Shown in pieces: positions 25,404 to 32,645 of a stretch of 64,000 nucleotides of DNA. Under the pieces are notes generated by a model. The model worked only from the letters and a program-made list of their open reading frames with translations, ran no database searches and was not told the origin of the DNA. The position numbers and the translations under genes are program-made. How positions within the stretch are numbered: position 1 is the first letter of the stretch; every line of letters starts with the position of its first letter. Source of the stretch: Spirochaetaceae bacterium (GTDB lineage: Bacteria; Spirochaetota; Spirochaetia; Treponematales; Treponemataceae). The stretch covers positions 1 to 64,000 of the forward strand of contig JAGARR010000015.1 in assembly GCA_017622135.1 (NCBI GenBank), written 5' to 3'.

Positions 25404-25951
25404 GGGCAGCCCTCCAATGATGCATACCAGCGGGACTTGGACACGAACCGCTGGGCAAAGATTCCCAGCAGCAAGCCGGTAATCATGCCGCTGCACAGCA
25501 GGAGGGGGGCGATGTAGCGTGCCGCCGTACCAAAGAACAGGAAGCGGGCCACTAGCAGCTGGGCTCCGTTGTTGCACAAGGCACCCGCCAAACTCATGCC
25601 CACCAGCCCCGCCAGGGGCCGTTCCCTCCCACGAACAAAGCCGTAGTACAAAAGTCCCATGCCCACCGCAGCGGCACTGGAGCCAGCGGCAGAAAACAGG
25701 AAGACATAGGAAAAGATGGTTCCAGAAATGAGCCCCTGCACCACCGTCTTTGTCGCCACCAGCAGCGCCACGTTTCCCACCGTCATCTTTGAGAAGGCCA
25801 GCAGGGCGGGAAGATTTGCCAGCCCCAGCCGCATGAAGGGCAAGGGCTTTGGGATGGCGTACTCCACCATGGACAAGAAGAGGCAGAGGGCAGAGAAAAA
25901 CACCAAACGATATCGCTTTTCGTGGGCGGGAGGGAAAAGGGGGACTTCCAT
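25400..25951 (-). CDS. Gx transporter family protein (HepI-like)
   Basis: 183 residues, about six membrane segments, with PFMRLGLANLPALLAF and SLAGALCNNGAQLLVARF as in the family named Gx transporter or heptaprenyl diphosphate synthase component I. The family resembles S components of ECF-type uptake systems; the substrate is unknown. A leaderless promoter lies directly upstream. Confidence 0.75.
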   Translation of the reverse strand: MEVPLFPPAHEKRYRLVFFSALCLFLSMVEYAIPKPLPFMRLGLANLPALLAFSKMTVGNVALLVATKTVVQGLISGTIFSYVFLFSAAGSSAAAVGMGLLYYGFVRGRERPLAGLVGMSLAGALCNNGAQLLVARFLFFGTAARYIAPLLLCSGMITGLLLGIFAQRFVSKSRWYASLEGCP

Positions 25952-25958
25952 GGGGTGC

Positions 25959-25987
25959 AGTATAGCATGGGGGAACTAATAGTAAAA
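25959..25987 (-). promoter_or_regulatory. promoter of a leaderless Gx-transporter mRNA
   Basis: Minus strand: TTTTAC, 17 bp, TGC-TATACT (extended -10), then 7 bases to the ATG. The same design occurs upstream of queD. Confidence 0.65.
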
Positions 25988-26147
25988 GGGGGAGGGAGGC
26001 CAGGAGCCCACTGCCGGCTTACACTTCACTGCGTTCAGAGGGCGCCGTCAGCAGGCACCCCCTGGCCTCTCCTCCCTGCTGGTACCTTAGTTCGCTCTAC
26101 TGCTGGGTAGAGGGGGCTGGTTCTGGGAGGGGTTTTTGTGGAAAAAT

Positions 26148-26182
26148 TGCCACACGGATTCGGAAAACCTACGGTTTTCCTG
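26148..26182. repeat. dispersed hairpin element, copy B
   Basis: TGCCACACGGATTC followed by GGAAAACC-TAC-GGTTTTCC and TG. Same layout as copy A at 18778 but with a different, still perfect, 8-bp stem. Confidence 0.6.
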
Positions 26183-26199
26183 AGGTGGGGCAGATTGCT

Positions 26200-26243
26200 T
26201 GCTTACATAGTGTAAGATTGACTGCTTACATAGTATAAGATTG
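26200..26243. repeat. two 21-bp tandem repeats
   Basis: 26200-26220 and 26223-26243 differ at one base. Each contains CTTAC-atagt-(G/A)TAAG, a small inverted repeat. Confidence 0.75.
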
Positions 26244-26360
26244 GCGGCTCCCGCCACCTGAGAATCTGGTTGTAAAAAAAGCAAACTTTTTTCCGCAAAA
26301 ACACATTTTTTTGTCAAATTCACACAATAATATTAGTAAAGGTCAAAAACTTTCGGAGGT

Positions 26361-26597
26361 GAAGTGTACCCCCAAAAGTTGGAGAGAATTTTTGGAGGTA
26401 CATTTTATATGGCTAAATTAAGTTTAGAAAAGAAAACTGAACTTGTAGCCCATTATATGGGAACGACAGATGGATATATAAAAACAGCAAGGGTGTTTGG
26501 TGTTTCAAAAGCGGCAAAGTACAAGACAAATAGGGTTGAAGGGTTAAGCCATAAGAAAGGAGCGTATGGTGGAGAATTTAAGGAATTTCCGTGGTGA
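26361..26597 (+). mobile_element. remnant of an IS3-family element
   Basis: GTGTACCCCCAAAAGTTGGA at 26364-26383 looks like a left terminal repeat of IS3-type elements. An OrfA-like frame starts at ATG 26409 (LSLEKKTELVAHYM, then a helix-turn-helix) and breaks after about 60 codons. No OrfB and no right end follow. AT-rich compared with the flanks, so probably acquired. Confidence 0.65.
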
Positions 26598-26703
26598 GCA
26601 TTCCCAGTTGGTGGCCCTCTACCAGAATTTCCCTAGTTCCACGAGTAGGATTTTCCTCAAAACAACAACAACTGCACTAATCTTCCAATCTTCTCAAATT
26701 CAA

Positions 26704-26732
26704 TTGACACAATAAAAAGGAATTTGTATTAT
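26704..26732 (+). promoter_or_regulatory. ahpC promoter
   Basis: TTGACA, 17 bp, TATTAT: near consensus. No clear PerR or OxyR box could be named in the 60-base leader. Confidence 0.8.
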
Positions 26733-26793
26733 ATATCAAGTAATTTGCATTAGCTAACTTTTGCAATAAAACTTATTATATAGGAGTTACATC

Positions 26794-27357
26794 ATGTCAT
26801 TGATCAACAAAGAAATCGGTGAGTTCACCGTAGAGGCTTACCAGAACAATGCCTTCAAGACTGTTTCCAAGAAGGACATCCTGGGCAAGTGGTCCGTATT
26901 CTTCTTCTATCCTGCTGACTTCACCTTCGTGTGCCCCACCGAGCTGGAGGACCTGCAGAACAAGTACGCCGAGTTCCAGAAGATTGGCTGCGAGGTGTAC
27001 TCTGTTTCCACAGACACCCACTTTGTACACAAGGCTTGGGCAGACACTTCCAAGACCATCAAGGCCATCCAGTACACCATGCTGGCTGACCCCACCCACG
27101 TTCTTGCCAAGGACTTCGAGGTGTACATCGAGGGCAACGGTCTTGCTGAGCGGGGAACCTTCGTTCTGAACCCCGAGGGAAAGATTGTTGCCTACGAGGT
27201 GAACGCCGGTAACGTTGGACGCAACGCCGAGGAGCTGCTGCGCAAGGTGCAGGCCAGCCAGTTCGTTGCCAAGAACGGCGATCAGGTTTGCCCCGCCAAG
27301 TGGCAGCCCGGTGCCGAGACACTGAAGCCCAGCCTGGATCTGGTAGGAGCCCTGTAA
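26794..27357 (+). CDS. ahpC: alkyl hydroperoxide reductase C (2-Cys peroxiredoxin)
   Basis: 187 residues with the peroxidatic Cys47 in FTFVCPTE and the resolving Cys in GDQVCPAKW, as in AhpC. It reduces hydrogen peroxide and organic peroxides and is recycled by AhpF. The next gene is an AhpF homologue 2 bases downstream. AGGAGTT precedes the start. Confidence 0.97.
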   Translation: MSLINKEIGEFTVEAYQNNAFKTVSKKDILGKWSVFFFYPADFTFVCPTELEDLQNKYAEFQKIGCEVYSVSTDTHFVHKAWADTSKTIKAIQYTMLADPTHVLAKDFEVYIEGNGLAERGTFVLNPEGKIVAYEVNAGNVGRNAEELLRKVQASQFVAKNGDQVCPAKWQPGAETLKPSLDLVGAL

Positions 27358-27359
27358 TT

Positions 27360-29015
27360 ATGAGCGGCCGCGACGATACAATCTACGATGTAGTTGTTAT
27401 CGGTGGCGGTCCTGCTGGTCTCACAACAGCCCTGTATTTGGCCCGCGCCAGGTACAGGGTTCTTGTTGTTGAGAAAGACAACTTTGGCGGGCAGATTACC
27501 ATCACACACGAAGTGGTAAACTACCCCGGAGTGGAACATACCAGCGGTGCTGCCCTGACCGAAACAATGCGAAAGCAGGCACAGAATTTTGGTGCCGAAT
27601 TCATGCTGGCCGAAGTGGAGCGGATTTCTGTGGAGGGCGATGTAAAGAGCGTCCATACCACCAAGGGAGAGCTCAAGTGCTTCGGCATTCTTTTGTCCAC
27701 CGGAGCTCGTCCACGCATGATTGGATTCAAGGGCGAGGCCGAATTCAAGGGTCATGGCGTGGCCTACTGTGCCACCTGCGACGGCGAATTCTTTACCGGT
27801 AAGGAGGTCTTTGTCATTGGCGGAGGTTTTGCCGCCGCTGAGGAAGCCGTCTTCCTCACCAAGTATGCCCGCCACGTCACCATCCTCATCCGCAAGGACG
27901 ACTTTGCCTGTGCCAAGTCCGTTGCAGACGAGGCGAGAAACCACCAGAAGATTACCGTACTCACCAACACCGAGGTGGATGAGGTCACCGGAGATTCTGT
28001 CCTCCGTGCCATCCGCTACCGCAACAACAAGACTGGCGAGGTGACGGAGTACAAGGCCGAGGCGGGAGACAACCTCGGTGTCTTTGTGTTCGCCGGATAT
28101 GAGCCTGCCACGGAATTGCTTCAAGGTCTTGCAGACTTAAATGAACAAGGCTACGTTATTACCAACGAAAATATGCAAACCAATGTGCCGGGACTCTATG
28201 CCGCAGGAGATGTCCGCATCAAGAGCCTGCGCCAGGTTGTCACCGCCGTGGGAGACGGAGCCATTGCCGCCACCGAGCTGGAAAAATATGCCGCCGCCAT
28301 GCAGCGGAAGACAGGCATCAAGCCGGAGCAGCCACAGGGAGCAGCTGCAAGCCAGCCAGCTTCCCAGGACAGCGGAGCCCAGGAAGCGGACGGCAACCAG
28401 AGCAGCGACCTGTTCACCCCCGACATGCTGACCCAGCTGAATACCGTGTTCTCCAAGATGGAGAATCCCCTGATTCTGGAGCTGCAGCTGGACGACCGCC
28501 CCGTTTCTCAGGAGCTGGAGAACTACATGGAGGAGCTGGCCAAGCTCACCTCAAAGCTGGAGGTTCGGGTGAATGCTTCCGGCAGCGACCAGCACAAGCC
28601 CTGCGTCCGCATTTGCCGTGGAGACGGCAGCTGGACCGGTCTAGCCTTCCACGGAGTGCCCGGCGGCCACGAGTTCACCAGCTTTGTGCTGGGACTCTAC
28701 AACGCTGCAGGCCCCGGACAGCAGCTGGATCCTGATGTCATGTCCGATGCCCAGGCCATTGCAAAGCCGGTGGACATCAAGATTCTGGTGTCCCTGTCCT
28801 GCACCATGTGTCCCGACCTGGTGGTGGCCGCCCAGCGCATCGCCTCCCTGAACAGCAATGGCTCGGCGGAGGTCTACGACCTGAACCACTTCCCGGACCT
28901 GCGGGACAAGTACCAGGTGATGAGCGTCCCCTGCATGATTATCAACGGAGGCGAGTCCTCCTTCGGCAAGAAGAACGCCCGCCAGATTCTGGACCTGATT
29001 CAGGCCCAGGGATAA
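27360..29015 (+). CDS. AhpF-like peroxiredoxin reductase with permuted domain order
   Basis: 551 residues from ATG 27360. Residues 1-320 are a thioredoxin-reductase flavoprotein: VIGGGPAGLTTALYLAR, redox CATC near 136-139, VIGGGFAAAEEAVFL and a FAD motif at YAAGDVR. A Gln/Ala-rich linker (about 322-350) leads to the two thioredoxin-like folds that sit at the N-terminus in E. coli AhpF, with VSLSCTMCPDLV (Cys near 480 and 483). The domain order is thus swapped, but all parts needed to pass NAD(P)H electrons to AhpC are there. Confidence 0.92.
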   Translation: MSGRDDTIYDVVVIGGGPAGLTTALYLARARYRVLVVEKDNFGGQITITHEVVNYPGVEHTSGAALTETMRKQAQNFGAEFMLAEVERISVEGDVKSVHTTKGELKCFGILLSTGARPRMIGFKGEAEFKGHGVAYCATCDGEFFTGKEVFVIGGGFAAAEEAVFLTKYARHVTILIRKDDFACAKSVADEARNHQKITVLTNTEVDEVTGDSVLRAIRYRNNKTGEVTEYKAEAGDNLGVFVFAGYEPATELLQGLADLNEQGYVITNENMQTNVPGLYAAGDVRIKSLRQVVTAVGDGAIAATELEKYAAAMQRKTGIKPEQPQGAAASQPASQDSGAQEADGNQSSDLFTPDMLTQLNTVFSKMENPLILELQLDDRPVSQELENYMEELAKLTSKLEVRVNASGSDQHKPCVRICRGDGSWTGLAFHGVPGGHEFTSFVLGLYNAAGPGQQLDPDVMSDAQAIAKPVDIKILVSLSCTMCPDLVVAAQRIASLNSNGSAEVYDLNHFPDLRDKYQVMSVPCMIINGGESSFGKKNARQILDLIQAQG

Positions 29016-29085
29016 ACCTGTCGGCCGAATGCCACCTTGTGGAACTCGGTTTGTTGCAGAACATACATAAATCATATACAATGAT

Positions 29086-29131
29086 AGCCGGTAGCTTCAG
29101 TTTTCCCGCTGAATATGCCGGCTCTTTTTTT
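29086..29131 (+). terminator. terminator between ahpCF and the DUF1538 gene
   Basis: AGCCGG pairs with CCGGCT, with an inner TTCAG/CTGAA stem, then C and seven T. TTGTTG, 18 bp, TATACA lies just before it (29051-29080), so it could act as an attenuator, but ending ahpCF is the simpler reading. Confidence 0.75.
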
Positions 29132-29171
29132 GTCTCTCTACAATTTTATTTTTCCTCAGGAGGTCGCCTCG

Positions 29172-30692
29172 TTGAACTATCTGAACAAGGCCATGAATGA
29201 AGCTATCAGTTCAGTGCTTCCAATTTTTGCCATTGTGTTGGTGCTGAGCGTTTCCATCGCACCCCTAGAATCAGGCGTGCTGGTGCTGTTCCTCTTCGGG
29301 ACCCTGACGCTGATTTTCGGCATGAGCCTCTTTACCATTGGATCAGAGATTTCCATGCAGCCTCTGGGAGACGGCATCGGTGCCCAAATCGGTAGATCGA
29401 AGCGTCTTGTTATTCCAATGGCCATCTGCTTTGTGCTGGGAGTAATGATTACCATCGCCGAGCCAGACTTGGTGGTGCTGGCGGAGCAGATTCCTTCCGT
29501 CCCCAACATGGTGCTGATTGTGTCGGTGGGCGTGGGTGTGGGAGTCTTCCTGGTGATTTCCATGGTGCGGACACGGGTGGGAATTCCCCTGTCACGGCTG
29601 TTGATCTTCTTTTATATCGGTGTCATTGTGCTGTCCTTCTTCGCCCCGGAGGACTTCATCCCCGTTGCCTTTGACTCAGGCGGCGTCACCACCGGCCCCA
29701 TCACCGTGCCCTTCATCATGGCCTTGGGTGCCGGTATGGCCATGATGAGCACCGCAAAGAACGCCCACGAGAACAGCTTCGGTCTGGTGGCTCTTTGCAG
29801 CGTAGGCCCCATCCTCTCCGTGATGATTCTCAGCATCACCTTCCAGCCGGAGCCCACCAGTTCACAGACAGAGCTGGTCATTGCTCAGACCTCCAAGGAA
29901 GCCTTCCTTACCTTTGCCCTGGCCTTTCCCCACTACGCCAAGGAGGTGTTCGTTGCCCTGGCTCCAATCTTTGGCTGCCTTGTCCTGTTCCAAATCATCA
30001 CCCGTAGCTTCAGTAAGCACCAGATGATGCGGATAGTGGTGGGCTGTGTCTACACATACCTAGGTCTGGTGCTTTTCCTGACAGGAGCCAATGTGGGCTT
30101 CATGCCGGCAGGACGACTCATCGGTGCGGGCATCGCCGCTAGCACCAAGAAGTTCTTGCTGATTCCCGCCGGTGCCCTGATGGGATACTTTGTGGTTTCC
30201 GCCGAGCCAGCCGTCCACTCCCTGAAAAAGCAGGTTGCAGAGGTTACCAACGGAGCCATCGGGCAGCGCCCCATCGGTGTGGCCCTGTCCGTAGGTGTGG
30301 CCTGCTCCGTGGGAATCGCCATGCTTCGGGTGCTGACGGGTATCCCCATCCTTCCCATCCTGATTGCAGGCTACACAATCTCTCTGGTCATCACCTTCTT
30401 TGTGCCACCCATCTACACCGGTATCGCCTTTGACTCCGGCGGTGTTGCCAGCGGTCCCATGACCACCACCTTCATCCTGCCCTTTGCCATCGGTGCCTGC
30501 GAGGCGGCGGGCGGCAACGTGATGACGGATGCCTTCGGAATCGTGGCCATGGTAGCCATGACGCCCCTCATCACCATCCAGGTGATGGGCCTACTGGGAA
30601 GGATGAGGCAGAAGAAGCTGCTGCAGCAGGCCCACAGCGAGCTGCTGCAAATCGAGGACGACATGATTTACTACAAGGAGGTGGCCAAATGA
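29172..30692 (+). CDS. DUF1538 membrane protein, probable transporter
   Basis: 506 residues starting at TTG 29172, preferred because AGGAGG lies 8 bases upstream; ATG 29193 is the alternative. About 12 membrane segments in two homologous halves, each with the motif AFDSGG: VAFDSGGVTTGPITVPF and IAFDSGGVASGPMTTTF. The duplicated Asp/Gly loops look like the ion or substrate path of a transporter. No substrate is established for DUF1538. The following gene encodes a double PII protein, so it is probably gated by PII as AmtB is by GlnK. Confidence 0.85.
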   Translation: MNYLNKAMNEAISSVLPIFAIVLVLSVSIAPLESGVLVLFLFGTLTLIFGMSLFTIGSEISMQPLGDGIGAQIGRSKRLVIPMAICFVLGVMITIAEPDLVVLAEQIPSVPNMVLIVSVGVGVGVFLVISMVRTRVGIPLSRLLIFFYIGVIVLSFFAPEDFIPVAFDSGGVTTGPITVPFIMALGAGMAMMSTAKNAHENSFGLVALCSVGPILSVMILSITFQPEPTSSQTELVIAQTSKEAFLTFALAFPHYAKEVFVALAPIFGCLVLFQIITRSFSKHQMMRIVVGCVYTYLGLVLFLTGANVGFMPAGRLIGAGIAASTKKFLLIPAGALMGYFVVSAEPAVHSLKKQVAEVTNGAIGQRPIGVALSVGVACSVGIAMLRVLTGIPILPILIAGYTISLVITFFVPPIYTGIAFDSGGVASGPMTTTFILPFAIGACEAAGGNVMTDAFGIVAMVAMTPLITIQVMGLLGRMRQKKLLQQAHSELLQIEDDMIYYKEVAK

Positions 30693-31369
30693 GTGGAGCA
30701 GACAACAATCCCATGGCAATGATTCTTTCCATCCTTGAGCGTGGAAAGGGCTCATCCTACATGGAGATGATGCGGACACGGGATGTTCATTTCCACTGCC
30801 AAACCATGGGCTTTGGAACGGCCCCTTCCGAAATGATGGATATCCTAGGACTAGGCAGCAATGACAAGGACATTATTCTCAGCATTGCCCCACGACAGAC
30901 CATCAACGCCTTGGCTGTAGTCCTGCGGGAAAGTCTTGGCTCCAGCCGGTATCGTGGTTTGATGATGGAGCTGAAGCTTTCAGCCGTCAATCGGCTTACT
31001 GCAGAGATGATTTCCCGCACCACTACCCCCGCAACACCAAACGAAGGAGAGGAAGAGATGAGAAACGAATATAATCACCAGCTGATATTGATTTCTGTAA
31101 ACCAGGGCTGCACTGACCAAGTGATGCACACCGCCCGTGCTGCTGGAGCCATGGGCGGCACCATCATCCGTTCCCGCCTGGCAGACGGTGGCATGATGGG
31201 ACACTTTGGCATTCAGGATGTGATGGAGGAACGGGAAATCCTCATGATTCTGGCTCCCTCCAATATCGCCACCCAGATTATGGATGCGGTGAATAAGGAG
31301 CACGGTGTCCGAAGCGATGCCAAGGGCATTGTCTGTGCCCTGCCGGTAGAACGGGCCTTCAAGGTATAA
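30689..31369 (+). CDS. tandem PII-like regulatory protein
   Basis: 226 residues made of two PII-type domains (about 8-110 and 128-226), each of ferredoxin-like fold with the helix pattern of P-II proteins; the second has TARAAGAMGGTIIRSR, close to the classic GxxGGTI(I/V) element. PII proteins sense nucleotides and 2-oxoglutarate and bind membrane transporters. ATGA overlap with the DUF1538 gene shows tight coupling. No uridylylation Tyr-51-type T-loop was recognised. Confidence 0.85.
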   Translation: MSGADNNPMAMILSILERGKGSSYMEMMRTRDVHFHCQTMGFGTAPSEMMDILGLGSNDKDIILSIAPRQTINALAVVLRESLGSSRYRGLMMELKLSAVNRLTAEMISRTTTPATPNEGEEEMRNEYNHQLILISVNQGCTDQVMHTARAAGAMGGTIIRSRLADGGMMGHFGIQDVMEEREILMILAPSNIATQIMDAVNKEHGVRSDAKGIVCALPVERAFKV

Positions 31370-32021
31370 GCTCCTTCCTGAAAATGTAGGTCAGGAAGTC
31401 CCGCTGGGGAGTGGAGAAGGCTTCGTTGCGAGCCATCTCCACCAGCTCAAAGCCGTGGCGGGGATACCACTGGTGGGTGCAGTCGCTGTCGGTCCACAAA
31501 TACAGGGACGCAAAGCCTGCCGCCCGCAGCCTTCCCTCCAGCTCCTCCAAAATCAGGCGGCCACAGCCCGGCTGGCTGCTGGCAAAGAGGGTGAGCCTGA
31601 TGTCGTCTTCTGTCATCTGGGAGCAGGTCCTCCTGTCCATGTCCTCAAGGTAGTCCACCACCAGCTGCAAACTGTCCTGTCTCTGCTGGCCCAAGCCTGC
31701 CAGTCTGGGGGCAAGCCATTCCACCGCATCATTTTCCTCATGCTTTCCAGCGGCAAGGGCCACTGCCAGCAGCTCCTCCCCGCCTGCCTCCCTTTCCTCA
31801 GTCAACTGGAGGGCGAATTCGTTGCGGAAGATATTATGCCGCAGGATGAACTCCACGTCCAAGTCCCTGAACTCGTCCCGCCAGTCCACGGTGGACACCT
31901 GCCCTTCCCAGTCCACCATGCTCCACAGAGGACGCACCCACTCCACAAGCTTGGGCAGATACCTTTCATCAAAGGGAGAGATTTTCAAACCAGCTCTCAT
32001 CGTTCCATACATTGCAGCCAC
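31359..32021 (-). CDS. GNAT-family acetyltransferase
   Basis: About 213-220 residues. The C-terminal part has the GNAT acetyl-CoA region (SSQPGCGRLILEELEGRLRA) and WYPRHGFELVEMA, a typical last strand and helix. Start uncertain: ATG 32021 has TGGAGTGG before it; ATG 32000 is also possible. Substrate unknown. Its last codons overlap the end of the convergent PII gene, and its promoter region is shared with the divergent relB. Confidence 0.8.
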   Translation of the reverse strand: MAAMYGTMRAGLKISPFDERYLPKLVEWVRPLWSMVDWEGQVSTVDWRDEFRDLDVEFILRHNIFRNEFALQLTEEREAGGEELLAVALAAGKHEENDAVEWLAPRLAGLGQQRQDSLQLVVDYLEDMDRRTCSQMTEDDIRLTLFASSQPGCGRLILEELEGRLRAAGFASLYLWTDSDCTHQWYPRHGFELVEMARNEAFSTPQRDFLTYIFRKELIP

Positions 32022-32025
32022 TCCA

Positions 32026-32065
32026 AGAGTATTTCATTGACAAATCAATTACAGAGTATTACATT
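32026..32065 (+). promoter_or_regulatory. relB promoter with direct-repeat operator
   Basis: TTGACA (32037), 17 bp, TACATT (32060). AGAGTATTTCATT (32026-32038) and AGAGTATTACATT (32053-32065) are direct repeats 27 bp apart that overlap the -35 and -10 boxes, a likely site for antitoxin autorepression. Confidence 0.6.
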
Positions 32066-32084
32066 ATATACAAGGAGTAATATC

Positions 32085-32336
32085 ATGGCAACACTGAGTA
32101 TTAGAATGAATGACGAGACAAAGATGGCCTTTGAGGGATTCTGCGAGTCGGTGGGGCTGACGGTATCTGCGGCGGTGAATATGTTTGCAAAAATCACGCT
32201 GCGACAAAACCGCATTCCCTTCGAGGTGGAGGGAGACCCCTTCTGGAGCGAGGAGAACCAGGCGCGGCTAAAGGACTCCATCAGGCAAATTGAAGAGGGC
32301 AAGGCTGTACCCCACGAGCTCATAGAGGCAGACTGA
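32085..32336 (+). CDS. RelB/DinJ-family antitoxin
   Basis: 83 residues from ATG 32085 with AAGGAG before it. ATLSIRMNDETKMAFEGF is the ribbon-helix-helix DNA-binding start of RelB/DinJ, followed by the toxin-binding tail. Stop and toxin start overlap (TGATG). It neutralises the toxin and represses the operon. Confidence 0.92.
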   Translation: MATLSIRMNDETKMAFEGFCESVGLTVSAAVNMFAKITLRQNRIPFEVEGDPFWSEENQARLKDSIRQIEEGKAVPHELIEAD

Positions 32337-32593
32337 TGCAGAAGAACTGGTCAGACATTGCTTGGGAAGACTACTTGAGGCTCCAATCTGACAAACGACT
32401 TTTGAAAAGGGCAAATGAAATCCTCAAGGACATCGACCGCAACGGGTACAGCGGCATCGGCAAGCCGGAGCTATTGAAGGGGGACTTTTCCGGCTATTGG
32501 AGTCGCCGCATTGATGAATGCCATCGTATTGTCTACAAAATCCAAGGGGATGTAGTTTATATCGCCTATTGCGGCACCCACTACCATAAATGA
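32336..32593 (+). CDS. YoeB/Txe-family toxin
   Basis: 85 residues with KPELLKGDFSGYWSRRI, ECHRIVYKI and the C-terminal THYHK typical of YoeB/Txe, a ribosome-dependent mRNA endonuclease. The pairing of a DinJ-type antitoxin with a YoeB-type toxin is mixed compared with E. coli yefM-yoeB. Confidence 0.93.
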   Translation: MQKNWSDIAWEDYLRLQSDKRLLKRANEILKDIDRNGYSGIGKPELLKGDFSGYWSRRIDECHRIVYKIQGDVVYIAYCGTHYHK

Positions 32594-32645
32594 ACCCCGA
32601 CACAGGGCGGGATGCAAGAATCAGGGCAGGCATCCGCACCACCAA

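Larger units (their letters stand above)
25988..26360. other. non-coding region between Gx transporter and IS remnant
   Basis: No supported gene. Contains hairpin element copy B (26148-26182), two 21-bp tandem repeats and a GGCGG-CTC-CCGCC hairpin (26243-26255). GGCCAGG and CCTGGCC near 26000 and 26065 could also pair. Confidence 0.6.

Noticed and set aside
26710-26790. PerR or OxyR operator in the ahpC leader
   Set aside because: AT-rich sequence gives several weak partial matches but none with convincing symmetry.
29051-29131. Riboswitch or attenuator controlling the DUF1538 gene
   Set aside because: The promoter-like sequence sits so close to the hairpin that no leader with an alternative fold fits; the hairpin is simply explained as the ahpCF terminator.
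31455-32084. Long N-terminal extension of the RelB-type antitoxin
   Set aside because: The extension is antisense to the GNAT gene and runs through the relB promoter; the normal start is ATG 32085 with AAGGAG.
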